Notes under the pieces: generated by a model
Database searches by the model: none
Told to the model about the DNA's origin: nothing
The model's input: the letters and a program-made list of their open reading frames with translations, nothing else
Shown here: piece after piece, positions 47,517 to 56,944 of the stretch
Layout of the letters: every line of letters begins with the position of its first letter
Position numbering within the stretch: the stretch's first letter is position 1
Made by a program: the position numbers and the translations under genes
From: Arsenophonus sp. aPb
GTDB taxonomy: Bacteria > Pseudomonadota > Gammaproteobacteria > Enterobacterales > Enterobacteriaceae
Assembly: GCF_029873475.1 (NCBI RefSeq)
Contig: NZ_CP123499.1
Location: forward strand, 1,922,001-1,986,000
DNA length: 64,000 nucleotides
Direction: 5' to 3'

Positions 47517-47701
47517 AACAATGCTCGCTTTATTAGTTAACCATATAAACCAAACTAACATAACAATCTAACCAAACATTAATCTACCACTTTTATTAAT
47601 TAATAATATAAAAATAATCTATTTTCAAGATATATTTTAATGATATATGCTTATAACAGAATGAAATAGTGCATATTGCATAAACCAATGGTTAAAACTT
47701 T

Positions 47702-48757
47702 ATGACAACACAAATTAAGAATAAAAATTTTAAATATGTACCAGGCTTATTATTAACAGGTTTTGTAACTACTATTGCCGTTTATCTAGGTAATAAAGAA
47801 TGGTTTGCAAATATTGGGTTAAGTGCTCTAAGCCTAGCGATCCTGTTGGGTATTGTGATTGGAAATACCGTTTATTTTGCTGTAAAACCCTCCTGTGACG
47901 AAGGGATCAAATTCGCTAAACATTATTTATTAAGAACAGGGATTATTTTGTACGGTTTTCGTTTAACATTTCAACAAATTATGGAGGTTGGTACGATTGG
48001 CATTATGACTGATCTTATTATGCTAACTTCCACATTCTTAATTGCACTGTTAATCGGTAAATATCTTTTAAACTTGGATAGCCAGACGACCATATTAATT
48101 GGAGCCGGTAGTAGCATTTGTGGAGCTGCTGCAGTTTTAGCAACAGAATCTGTCATTAAAACTTCGGCAGATAAAGTTACAATTGCGGTTGCAACGGTAG
48201 TTATTTTTGGTACCTTGGCTATTTTTATCTATCCGTGGTTTTATCATCTAAATCAAATTTATCACTGGTTTTCCCTTGATCCGGCTCAGTTTGGTATTTT
48301 TATTGGCTCTACTGTGCATGAAGTCGCTCAAGTAGTTGCTGCTGGCCATGCAATTAGCCCTGAAGCTGAAAATAGTGCAGTGATCAGTAAAATGATCCGC
48401 GTTATGATGTTAGCACCATTTTTATTGATATTATCAGGTTATCTAAATCGCAAAATGATAACCAGCAATTTATCCCAATCAAAACCCACTATTGTGATCC
48501 CTTGGTTTGCAATATTTTTTATTATCATTGCGTACATAAACTCTTTTCATTTATTGCCACAAATTTTAGTTCAATCCATTATTACTCTTGATACTATTCT
48601 ATTATCTATGGCGATGGCTGCACTTGGATTAACCACCCATATTAGTGCAATTCGACAGGCAGGGATCAAACCACTAGTTATGGCTATGTGCCTTTTTGGT
48701 TGGCTAACTATCGGTGGCTTATTTATAAATTCATCAATGCAATCGATTTTTCACTAA
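47702..48757 (+). CDS. yeiH: YeiH family putative sulphate/sulphite exporter (UPF0324)
   Basis: Inner-membrane protein with about ten hydrophobic segments. Family landmarks: FAKHYLLRTGIILYGFRLTFQQI, GAGSSICGAAAVLATE, GIFIGSTVHEVAQVVAAG and KMIRVMMLAPFL. 351 aa, near E. coli YeiH (349). The divergent yeiE suggests regulation by that factor. The transported substrate is predicted, not shown. Confidence 0.9.
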   Translation: MTTQIKNKNFKYVPGLLLTGFVTTIAVYLGNKEWFANIGLSALSLAILLGIVIGNTVYFAVKPSCDEGIKFAKHYLLRTGIILYGFRLTFQQIMEVGTIGIMTDLIMLTSTFLIALLIGKYLLNLDSQTTILIGAGSSICGAAAVLATESVIKTSADKVTIAVATVVIFGTLAIFIYPWFYHLNQIYHWFSLDPAQFGIFIGSTVHEVAQVVAAGHAISPEAENSAVISKMIRVMMLAPFLLILSGYLNRKMITSNLSQSKPTIVIPWFAIFFIIIAYINSFHLLPQILVQSIITLDTILLSMAMAALGLTTHISAIRQAGIKPLVMAMCLFGWLTIGGLFINSSMQSIFH

Positions 48758-48892
48758 CATCCGATAGAATTTTGTTTTTTTGTCGCCTTTGCCGATAGTA
48801 ACCAGAAATTATTAATAACTAAATGACTTAAGGCTATACATTTCATTTCTAAGCCAAAAGTGCCATAATTAAAATAAAATCAGGAGAAAAAA

Positions 48893-49732
48893 ATGAAATT
48901 TGTTGGAGCCCATGTCAGCGCTGCTGGCGGTGTTGATCAAGCAGTACTCCGTGCTCATGAAATCAATGCCACTGCCTTTGCTCTTTTCACCAAAAACCAG
49001 CGTCAATGGCAAGCTCCACCTTTAAAACCGGAAACAGTTGAACAATTTAAACTCAATTGTGAGAAATATGGTTTTGGCAAACAGCAAATTCTACCACACG
49101 ATAGTTATCTTATTAATTTAGGTCATCCAGAAACTGAAGCACTGAAAAAATCACGTGCCGCTTTTCTGGATGAAATGCAACGTTGTGAGCAATTAGGTAT
49201 TACTTTGCTCAATTTTCATCCTGGCAGTCATCTGAATAAAATTACCGTTGATGTATGTCTTGCCCGTATTGCTGAATCAATCAATATTACTTTAGCGCAA
49301 ACTAAAAATGTCATTGCTGTAATTGAAAATACTGCCGGTCAAGGCTCCAATTTAGGATTTAAATTTGAGCATCTGGCAGCGATAATTGAAGATATCGAAG
49401 ATAAACAGCGAGTTGGTGTTTGTTTGGATACCTGTCATGCTTTTGCCGCAGGTTATGACTTACGAACAAAACAAGCTTGCGATAATACTTTTGCCCAATT
49501 TAATAAAATTGTCGGTTTTCAATATCTACGAGCAATGCATTTAAATGATGCCAAAAGCCAATTTGCCAGTCATGTTGATCGCCACCAAAGCTTAGGCCAA
49601 GGTAATATCGGTTACACCGCTTTTAGTTATATTATGAAAGATAACCGCTTCAATAATATACCTTTGATCCTGGAAACCATAAATCCCGAAATTTGGTCTC
49701 AAGAAATCAGCTGGTTAAAGTCGCAACAATAA
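48893..49732 (+). CDS. nfo: Endonuclease IV (Nfo)
   Basis: AP endonuclease of base-excision repair with a three-zinc TIM barrel. Zinc ligands are visible: HPGSHL, IENTAGQG, GVCLDTCHAFAAGYDL, MHLNDAK, HVDRHQSLGQG and LETI. 279 residues, length as in E. coli (285). AGGAG precedes the ATG. It follows yeiH as in E. coli. Confidence 0.96.
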   Translation: MKFVGAHVSAAGGVDQAVLRAHEINATAFALFTKNQRQWQAPPLKPETVEQFKLNCEKYGFGKQQILPHDSYLINLGHPETEALKKSRAAFLDEMQRCEQLGITLLNFHPGSHLNKITVDVCLARIAESINITLAQTKNVIAVIENTAGQGSNLGFKFEHLAAIIEDIEDKQRVGVCLDTCHAFAAGYDLRTKQACDNTFAQFNKIVGFQYLRAMHLNDAKSQFASHVDRHQSLGQGNIGYTAFSYIMKDNRFNNIPLILETINPEIWSQEISWLKSQQ

Positions 49733-50109
49733 TTAACCTTCATCAAATACATCGTTCTGACAATAGGTGAAAATTTTCCTATTGTGGCTAATTTTTATCA
49801 GTAACCGGTCATAATATATGGCTATTATTATGATTTAAAGATGTAAGAAAATAAATTAATATGCATTTCTATCTGTTTAATTATTACCTCACTAGGCTAT
49901 TCTTAATTAAGATGAAAATATAAAAAAATCAATAGGTTATAACAAACGCACTGCTTCATTTATTAAAACAAAAATCGACCAAGCACGGCATTCTAAGACT
50001 AAGATTAAAAACAATTTTCATAACTGGAAAAAAATATTAATTTACTTAAATATCATACATCATGTATCATCATGCTAGTACACAAAAACAATAATATTTA
50101 GAGGCTACA
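49733..50109. other. Spacer between nfo and mtr
   Basis: There is no gene in these 377 bases. A hairpin ACAATAGG...CCTATTGT at 49760-49785 may end the nfo transcript. The stretch nearer mtr presumably holds its promoter. Confidence 0.5.
50055..50067. promoter_or_regulatory. Inverted repeat upstream of mtr
   Basis: ATACAT-C-ATGTAT is a perfect 6-1-6 inverted repeat about 43 bases before the mtr start, where an operator would lie. E. coli mtr is controlled by TrpR and TyrR, but this repeat matches neither consensus well, so the regulator is unknown. Confidence 0.35.
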
Positions 50110-51354
50110 ATGGCTAGTGATGTAATCCAAAATTTTAAACGCCCTTCTTTACTTGGTGGTGCCATGATCATTGCAGGCACAACTGTAGGTGCCGGTATGT
50201 TTTCTATTCCTATTGTCACTTCTGGCGTCTGGTTTACAGGTTCAATTATTTTATTAGTTTATACTTGGGCATGTATGTTTTTTTCTGGTTTGATGATCTT
50301 AGAAGCCAACATGAATTACCCTTGCGGTGCCAGCTTTCATACTATGGTAAAAGATTTACTTGGCGCACGCTGGAATTTACTAAATAGCATTTCTATTACA
50401 TTTGTTCTTTATATCTTAACTTATGCTTATATTTCAGCCGGTGGTTCGATCATTACACATAATCTTAATAAGATCATACCAATAAATCACCCTATTGCCG
50501 GTTTATTGTTTAGCTTATTAATTGCTTTCGTAGTTTGGCTATCGACTAAAGCCGTTGACCGTCTAAGTACAATTCTAATTGGTGGAATGGTTATTACTTT
50601 TATTATGTCTGTGAGTGGCATGTTTAGTAGCGTTTCATCTACTATCTTATTCAATCAAAATAGCCTGGATACGGATTATTTACCTTATGCATTTATTGCT
50701 TTACCTTATTTACTAACTTCTTTTGGCTTCCATGGTAATGTACCCGGTTTAGTAAAATATTACCATAAGGAAAGTAAAGCCGTTGTTCGAAGTTTGTTAT
50801 ATGGCACCCTTATTGCTTTAATCATTTATATCTTATGGCAATATGCTATTCAAGGTAATATACCTCGTGCAACCTTTAAACAAATAATTACAGAAGGTGG
50901 TAATGTTGACTCGCTATTAAAACAAATGAATCACAGCATCAATAACAATATTGTAAAACAGGGTTTAAATCTGTTTTCATATATGGCACTTGCGAGTTCT
51001 TTTTTAGGCGTTACACTTGGACTATTTGATTTCATTGCCGATTTTTTCAAATTTAAAGATAATGATCAAGGCCGCTTAAAATCCGCTTTGATAACCTTTA
51101 TTCCGCCTACCCTTTTAGCTTTATACTATCCTGATGGTTTTATACATGCGATTGGCTTTGCTGGTCTAGCTGCAACTATATGGGCAGTCATTGTGCCGGC
51201 AATGATGGCTAAAGCTAGCCGGAAAAAATTCCCGCAAGCTGTTTATCATGCGCCTGGCGGTAATCTATTAATTTATTTTGTCATATTATTCGGCTTGATT
51301 AACGCAGTTATTCATATTTTGGCACTATTTAATATTTTGCCTGTATATAAGTAG
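50110..51354 (+). CDS. mtr: Tryptophan-specific permease Mtr
   Basis: Aromatic amino acid permease of the HAAAP family with about 11 membrane segments. Like E. coli Mtr it has 414 residues and shares PSLLGGAMIIAGTTVGAGMFS, SGLMILEANMNY, LYILTYAYISA, FGFHGNVPGLVKYY, ASSFLGVTLGLFDF, and a LPVY end. GAGG stands nine bases before the ATG. In E. coli mtr lies elsewhere, so its place beside nfo is a rearrangement. TyrP or TnaB are the alternatives, but length and matches favour Mtr. Confidence 0.9.
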   Translation: MASDVIQNFKRPSLLGGAMIIAGTTVGAGMFSIPIVTSGVWFTGSIILLVYTWACMFFSGLMILEANMNYPCGASFHTMVKDLLGARWNLLNSISITFVLYILTYAYISAGGSIITHNLNKIIPINHPIAGLLFSLLIAFVVWLSTKAVDRLSTILIGGMVITFIMSVSGMFSSVSSTILFNQNSLDTDYLPYAFIALPYLLTSFGFHGNVPGLVKYYHKESKAVVRSLLYGTLIALIIYILWQYAIQGNIPRATFKQIITEGGNVDSLLKQMNHSINNNIVKQGLNLFSYMALASSFLGVTLGLFDFIADFFKFKDNDQGRLKSALITFIPPTLLALYYPDGFIHAIGFAGLAATIWAVIVPAMMAKASRKKFPQAVYHAPGGNLLIYFVILFGLINAVIHILALFNILPVYK

Positions 51355-51505
51355 TGTATCTTTGCTTAAATTAATTTCAACGCCTCATACTTTGTGATCT
51401 TAGTTGTTATGGGGCATAATTTTTACTAAGCATTACTTTGTATTCTAACTACAGATAATTTTATTATAAAATTGGGATTATAATTATTTAATGAAAGGAA
51501 TTCAC

Positions 51506-52078
51506 ATGGCTAGAGCCAATGAAATAAAAAGAGGTTATGCAGTAAACTTAAATGGTAAATTGCTATTAGTAAAAGATATTGATATTCAAACTCCAAGCGC
51601 ACGAGGCGCCAGCACCCTCTACAAAATGCGTTTTACTGATATTAAAACAGGACAAAAAGTTGAAGAGCGTTTTAAAGGCGACGATAATCTTGAAACAATC
51701 CATTTAACTCATCGGGCAGTAAGTTTTTCTTATGTTGATGCTGATGAATATGTATTTATGGATAATGAAGATTTCACTCCTTATAATTTTAAAAAAACAG
51801 ATATAGAAGAAGAACTTTTATTTTTTACTGCCTCAGGGATTCCTGGTTTGCAAGTTTTAGTAATGAATAACCAAGCTATCGCGTTAGAACTTCCCCAAAC
51901 TGTTGATATGGTAATTGTAGAAACAGCACTAAGTATCAAAGGGGCATCAGCCAATGCAAGAACAAAACCAGCTATGATGGCAACCGGGCTAATAATACAA
52001 GTTCCTGAATATTTATCAATCGGCGAAAAAATTCGCATTCATATTGCAGAACGCCGTTATATGGGACGTTGTGACTAA
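51506..52078 (+). CDS. efpL: Elongation factor P-like protein EfpL (YeiP)
   Basis: EF-P paralogue that relieves ribosome stalling. MARANEIKRGYAVNLNGKLL, ARGASTLYKMRF, KVEERFKGDD, FSYVDADEYVFMDNEDFTPY and a RYMGRCD end match E. coli YeiP (190 aa; 190 here). Start taken at ATG 51506 with AAGGA six bases upstream; an earlier ATG adds five residues. The tip loop carries Arg (ARGA), the unmodified form of this subfamily, in place of the Lys of EF-P. Confidence 0.95.
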   Translation: MARANEIKRGYAVNLNGKLLLVKDIDIQTPSARGASTLYKMRFTDIKTGQKVEERFKGDDNLETIHLTHRAVSFSYVDADEYVFMDNEDFTPYNFKKTDIEEELLFFTASGIPGLQVLVMNNQAIALELPQTVDMVIVETALSIKGASANARTKPAMMATGLIIQVPEYLSIGEKIRIHIAERRYMGRCD

Positions 52079-52101
52079 AACCGATAAAAATTAAATAATA
52101 G

Positions 52102-52122
52102 CTGCTCTTAATTAAAGAGCAG
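52102..52122 (+). terminator. Hairpin after efpL
   Basis: CTGCTCTT and AAGAGCAG form an 8-bp stem 24 bases after the efpL stop. There is no clear T-run, so termination strength is uncertain. Confidence 0.5.
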
Positions 52123-52257
52123 TTATACCAATAAAAAAATAAAAGTGACTCACTTTAATATAAAATCAATGATAGCTAATTTCCAGCATGCCCGGCATTT
52201 TTCTTATATTAACGCACAAAAATGCGTTTCATCATATTTAGCGAGTGATTTTTGTCG

Positions 52258-52494
52258 CTATTTTATTAATGAATGCATACATACCTTCCGGATTACCACT
52301 TTGCCAGATTTATGCCAATAATTTGTTGCCAACATATTATCATTTACAATATTTTGACAAATTGGCGCAGTAATAGCACCATAATAAAGGTGAGATAATA
52401 AAATTAATGCTAGTATAAACAAAAAATTTTTATTTAAATAGCAGGCTAGCTTACTCTTAGGCACAGCATTGCCATATTTTTCTTGTAAAATCAT
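52258..52494 (-). CDS. Hypothetical small membrane protein
   Basis: A 78-codon frame from the ATG at 52494 (MILQEKYGNAVPKSKL), with AGGA about eleven bases upstream. One hydrophobic segment (FLFILALILLSHLYYGAI, near residues 22-40) is followed by a short polar tail with two Cys. I do not recognise the family. It could be a chance frame in AT-rich DNA. Confidence 0.35.
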   Translation of the reverse strand: MILQEKYGNAVPKSKLACYLNKNFLFILALILLSHLYYGAITAPICQNIVNDNMLATNYWHKSGKVVIRKVCMHSLIK

Positions 52495-52515
52495 AAAAAG
52501 TTTAATCCTGATCAT

Positions 52516-53400
52516 TAAATAAAATTACTATTGAATATTTTATTGAGTAATTGCAGTGAATTTGCCAGTGATTTAGTAAAATTAAATTATACAACTATAA
52601 CTAAATATTTGGTTGAAACATAAAATATTGCTAACCACAAAATTCCACATAACATAGTTTTTATGTAATAATAAATTTACTATTTTATTGCTTTTAATAT
52701 AATACCTTATTACTCTTTTTTATTAAGATATTTTGTTATGTATTAATCACACTAATTTAATTCTATTTGAATTTATTGCTCTATAGGCATCAGGATTACG
52801 AGTTTAATATGATAAATATCATATATCTGACTTGTAAAGTCAAAAATTTAATGAGTAAAATAAAAACGACTTATTAGCGTAAAATCTTAAAATAACAATT
52901 TCCAAATATATACAGAATTAAATAATTTTTTGCTACTGAAAAACAGACTAAATTATCTAAATAACAGACTCAATTTTATTAAAACATTTAACAAAAAAAA
53001 TAACTATCTATTAATAAGATATTGTTAACCGATTTAACATAAATTTTTATTAATTAGCCCATTTGCATTGCTAATCACCAATAATCTTACTGTCTTAATA
53101 GTATACTTAACGCAAATATTAAACCCTTTATGAAATAAGTTTATTTACATCATCTCTATTTTTAATTAAAAAATTTGCTTTTTTGTAAATTAATACAAGA
53201 AAACTCGCCATTTTTTATTTCCTTGTATAAACTTGTTTATGTTTAACATATTAATGTATTTGGAAAAGGTGTTGAGCTATATACATTTATATAACTAACA
53301 ATATTATTGATATTTTAGCCTTCAACAGGAAAAATAAAATATCGTCAAATTTACTTTATGGCAAAAATCCACACAAGGATAAGCAAGGGATAAATCAATA
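52516..53400. other. 885-base gene-free, very AT-rich region upstream of mepS
   Basis: No coding frame or recognisable gene remnant was seen on either strand. Two short inverted repeats stand close together: ATGATA-AA-TATCAT at 52809-52822 and TGACTT-GTA-AAGTCA at 52828-52842, five bases apart. The 3' end must hold the mepS promoter. The length of the gap is unusual against neighbouring spacers. Confidence 0.5.
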
Positions 53401-53946
53401 ATGGTAAAACTTCAACCGTTACTGAAATACTGTATGAAACCCACTCCGGCATTAGTCATTACTTTATTGCTATCCGCTTGTAATTCACCAAATTCATCGC
53501 TATATAAAACACAATCTAACTCACTTTATCAGGTATCACAAGCTGAGTTTGAGCAATTAGTACGCAATGTGGAAATAAAAACAAAAATTTTAGAGCAGTA
53601 TGCAAACTGGAGAGGTGTTGCTTACCGTTTTGGTGGTACAACTAAGAAAGGTATTGATTGCTCAGCCTTTACCCAACGTATGTTTAGTGAGAAATTTGGT
53701 GTTGATTTACCTCGCTCAACTGATGAACAACAATATACCGGCCACTGGGTCAAGCAACAAAATTTACGCCCTGGCGATCTAGTTTTTTTTAGAACTGGCC
53801 CAACCAATCGACATGTCGGTATTTATATTGGTAATGATAAATTTGTCCATGCATCAACAAGTAGTGGTGTCACAGTTTCTGCAATAAATGATGATTATTG
53901 GAGTAAGCGTTATTATGCCGCTCGTCGAATCATCGATACATACTAA
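53401..53946 (+). CDS. mepS: Murein DD-endopeptidase MepS (Spr)
   Basis: Outer-membrane lipoprotein that cuts D-Ala-mDAP cross-links to let peptidoglycan grow. Lipobox LLSAC gives Cys27. The NlpC/P60 domain follows with Cys in GIDCSAFTQRMF, His in RHVGIYIGN and His in KFVHASTSSGV. 181 residues against 188 in E. coli; the N-terminus MVKLQPLLKY matches E. coli. In E. coli MepS is degraded by Prc/NlpI; those genes are not in the window. Confidence 0.95.
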   Translation: MVKLQPLLKYCMKPTPALVITLLLSACNSPNSSLYKTQSNSLYQVSQAEFEQLVRNVEIKTKILEQYANWRGVAYRFGGTTKKGIDCSAFTQRMFSEKFGVDLPRSTDEQQYTGHWVKQQNLRPGDLVFFRTGPTNRHVGIYIGNDKFVHASTSSGVTVSAINDDYWSKRYYAARRIIDTY

Positions 53947-53949
53947 TAT

Positions 53950-54300
53950 CTAATGAGAATAACAAGGTAGCGTTATTGATTCCGCAATAGCTACACCTGC
54001 TGTCTTAAAATGACAATTCGCTAAACCTTCATCTTCATAACGAATAAAAAGACAAATTTGACCTTGCCATTCAAGTAAATCATTAGCAATTTGCATTTCA
54101 TCTAAAGCTGAACTTAGATATTTTAACACCGCCAAATTATCGCTAATATCATAACAAAGAACTTTAAAGCCAATTAATATATTAGACTTGCAGCTGGATA
54201 TATTATCAGGCATTACCTCGATTTTTTTACCTGCATGCCCTGTTAACCATCGATAATTTTGAGGTAAACGATGAATGACAGATAACTTAAAATTACCCAC
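53950..54300 (-). CDS. yejG: YejG family protein
   Basis: Conserved enterobacterial protein of unknown function. FKLSVIHRLPQNYRWL at the N-terminus and GVAIAES near the C-terminus match E. coli YejG (114 aa; 116 here). It is convergent with mepS, three bases apart, and precedes bcr as in E. coli. Confidence 0.9.
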   Translation of the reverse strand: MGNFKLSVIHRLPQNYRWLTGHAGKKIEVMPDNISSCKSNILIGFKVLCYDISDNLAVLKYLSSALDEMQIANDLLEWQGQICLFIRYEDEGLANCHFKTAGVAIAESITLPCYSH

Positions 54301-54762
54301 TAAAAACCCTATATTGTAATTAATTATATTATTTTTCTATTTAAGTAAAAAAATAACTTAACATACTAACTTATCAAGTTATTTTATACTTATCCTGGTA
54401 TTTTACATCATATTAATATGATAAATTTATGTTATTGTAATATAAAAATCTAGCTTAAACAAAACAAAATATGTTAAAAAAGTTAACGAAATATCTTATC
54501 TTTCAATCGCAAACTGTAACATTTAATTTGATTTTTTATAAAAATCCATATATCAACCAATTAGCTTAAATAAGCAGTAATAAAAGATAAAATAATGAAT
54601 AAACTGTTCGGCTCATGAATTGAGCCAATCTAAATTGTGGTTGTTATCGAAGTAAAAGATAAGAAATTACACTGAGTCCATATTAATAAAAAAGTATTTG
54701 AATAAAGACATAACACTAATAAAACTTATTTTTTATAAAATAGATAAGTAATTTTAATTGTA
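54301..54762. other. Spacer between bcr and yejG
   Basis: No gene is seen. A small hairpin, GGCTCA...TGAGCC at 54610-54626, lies about 140 bases after the bcr stop and is the only GC-rich structure; it may mark the bcr transcript end. Confidence 0.45.
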
Positions 54763-55950
54763 TTAGTCTTTACTGTAATTGGCCAATAAAATAAACCCCA
54801 TTGCAAGACAAACGCATAATCCCATAAATCCTACCATCGACCAGGCTGTCGTTGTTTTGAAACAAGAAAGCAAGTAACCAAAAAATGCACCAATACCGAA
54901 ACGTATTGTGCCAACTAAAGATGAAACTGTTCCAGCAATATGTGGATAATTATCTAAAATGACAGACATTGCATTAGAAGAGATCATAGCAATACTACCA
55001 ACATAAACAGCAACACCAAATATCATAGGAATAAAACCTAAGTCCAATATAGTGCTAAGAATCAGCCACATCCCCATAATGAATTGCAGTGTTAAGCCAA
55101 TATGTAACATTTTCAATGCGCCAAAATGGCGTACATAACGGCTATTAAGCGTAGTCAGTAAAAACAAAAAAACAATATTTAAGCCAAAATAATAACCAAA
55201 ATGCTGTGGTGAAACCCCATTTAATTCAATATAGACAAATGGTCCAGTATTTAAAAATGAAAACAACCCAGCAAAGGAAAACCCACTAGCAAGAATATAG
55301 CAAAAGACTTGTCTAGCGCGGAACAAGGTAAAAATTTGTTTTATAGTATTACGTAAATGGAATTTTTGCCTTTTTTCCTTAGGTAAAGTTTCATGAATAA
55401 AAAAAGTAACTAATAAAGCCGCTATAATTGCTGCTAAGGAAATAATCCAAAAAATAGCATGCCAGGAAAACCAAATCATCGCCATACCACCTAAAATCGG
55501 TGCTAATAATGGCGCGATGGTCATGACTAACAAAACAAAAGACATGCTACGTGAAAATTCATCACTACTAAACATATCTCTCATCAAAGCAGTTATGACA
55601 ACACTTGCTGCTGCAGCCGATAATCCTTGTAAAAAACGGACAAAAATAAATTGATCAATATTACTGGCTAGAGCACAAATCCCTGAAGTAATTGCAAAAA
55701 TTATCACGCCACCCAATATCACAGGCTTTCGGCCTATACTATCTGCCATCGGGCCATAAAATAGTTGACCTATTGCAAAGCCGAAAATATAGCTATTTAA
55801 GGTCATCTGAACTTGACCGGTATCAACATTAAAACTTTTTGCAATCGATGGTAAACTAGGCAAATACATGTCAATGGCTAATGGCATCAACATGGATATA
55901 AGGCCTAAAATTAAAATTAGGCTGAAATAAGAGGAACGCTGACGTTGCAT
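54763..55950 (-). CDS. bcr: Bcr/CflA family multidrug efflux transporter
   Basis: Major-facilitator drug:proton antiporter with 12 membrane segments. MFS motif A stands as GQLFYGPMADSIGRKPVIL; the N-terminus has AIDMYLPSLPSIA, the Bcr/CflA signature, and FVRFLQGLSAAAASVV. 395 aa against 396 in E. coli Bcr. Next to rsuA, as in E. coli. Confidence 0.92.
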   Translation of the reverse strand: MQRQRSSYFSLILILGLISMLMPLAIDMYLPSLPSIAKSFNVDTGQVQMTLNSYIFGFAIGQLFYGPMADSIGRKPVILGGVIIFAITSGICALASNIDQFIFVRFLQGLSAAAASVVITALMRDMFSSDEFSRSMSFVLLVMTIAPLLAPILGGMAMIWFSWHAIFWIISLAAIIAALLVTFFIHETLPKEKRQKFHLRNTIKQIFTLFRARQVFCYILASGFSFAGLFSFLNTGPFVYIELNGVSPQHFGYYFGLNIVFLFLLTTLNSRYVRHFGALKMLHIGLTLQFIMGMWLILSTILDLGFIPMIFGVAVYVGSIAMISSNAMSVILDNYPHIAGTVSSLVGTIRFGIGAFFGYLLSCFKTTTAWSMVGFMGLCVCLAMGFILLANYSKD

Positions 55951-55988
55951 ACTAACATACTCCCAAATCGAGAAAATAAAAATATAAT

Positions 55989-56681
55989 TTAAATAGTTTT
56001 GATTTCTTCTTGTGTTAAAGAACGATATTCGCCAGCCCTTAATGCTGGATCAAGATAAATACCACCAATGCGCTCACGATGAAGTGCACAAACATGATTA
56101 CCCACCGCAGCAAACATTCTTTTCACTTGATGATACCGGCCTTCACTAATTGTCAAGCGCACCTGCATTGATGAAACTATCGATAGCTTTGCAGGCTTTG
56201 TAGGTAATTTTTCACCTTTAAGCCATATCCCTGCTAAAAACTTATCAGCTACCTCAGTTGAAATCGGTTGTGCCAATGTGACAAGATAAGTTTTCTCACA
56301 CTGATGTTTTGGCGAGATCATTTTATGTGTCCACTTTCCATCATCAGTTATAATTACTAACCCAGTTGTATCTATGTCTAATCTGCCAGCAATATGTAAC
56401 TTTGTTATAGCTGGTTCATCAACAAACGATAAAATTGTTGGGTTAACGCTATCTACCGTCGAACAAACATAACCTTGTGGTTTATTCAACATAAAATAGC
56501 GCGGGCCAATAATATGTTGCAATACGACATCTTCATAACTAACTACCATCTCAGAGGTAATTTGATAAGATCCGGTTTTTATTACTGCATTATTAACCAT
56601 AACTTTTCCTGCTCGTAATTCTCGCATGACCAAGCCACGGCTGATTGTTAGTTGTTGAGATAAAAACTTATCGAGGCGCAT
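55989..56681 (-). CDS. rsuA: 16S rRNA pseudouridine-516 synthase RsuA
   Basis: Makes pseudouridine 516 in 16S rRNA. N-terminal S4 domain (MRLDKFLSQQL, ending near residue 60), catalytic core with GRLDIDTTGLVIITDDG carrying the essential Asp, and SEGRYHQVKRMFAAVGNHV. 230 residues from the second of two adjacent Met codons (ATG 56681), the E. coli-like start; the first ATG adds one residue. Confidence 0.95.
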   Translation of the reverse strand: MRLDKFLSQQLTISRGLVMRELRAGKVMVNNAVIKTGSYQITSEMVVSYEDVVLQHIIGPRYFMLNKPQGYVCSTVDSVNPTILSFVDEPAITKLHIAGRLDIDTTGLVIITDDGKWTHKMISPKHQCEKTYLVTLAQPISTEVADKFLAGIWLKGEKLPTKPAKLSIVSSMQVRLTISEGRYHQVKRMFAAVGNHVCALHRERIGGIYLDPALRAGEYRSLTQEEIKTI

Positions 56682-56944
56682 CATAATTTTTAAATCTATA
56701 TGAAAGGGTTAGAATGCATAGGTATTATTATGCTAAATCATTGAATGATTACAATCATTGCTATTAAACAACACTGATAATAAGTAACGTGAATAATTAT
56801 AATGCAATCAATTATATCAATAACTTGTTAGAGAAGATATAGCTTGCTACAGTAGATTTTATTTTTAATATAGATTACTTCAATATGAATTAGCGAAAAA
56901 TGCTAATCTACTTGTTATTTATTTTAATATTTTAGTCAATAATC

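Noticed and set aside
50073..50084. TrpR operator near CTAGTAC upstream of mtr
   Set aside because: Only one half of the operator is recognisable; the symmetric half is missing.
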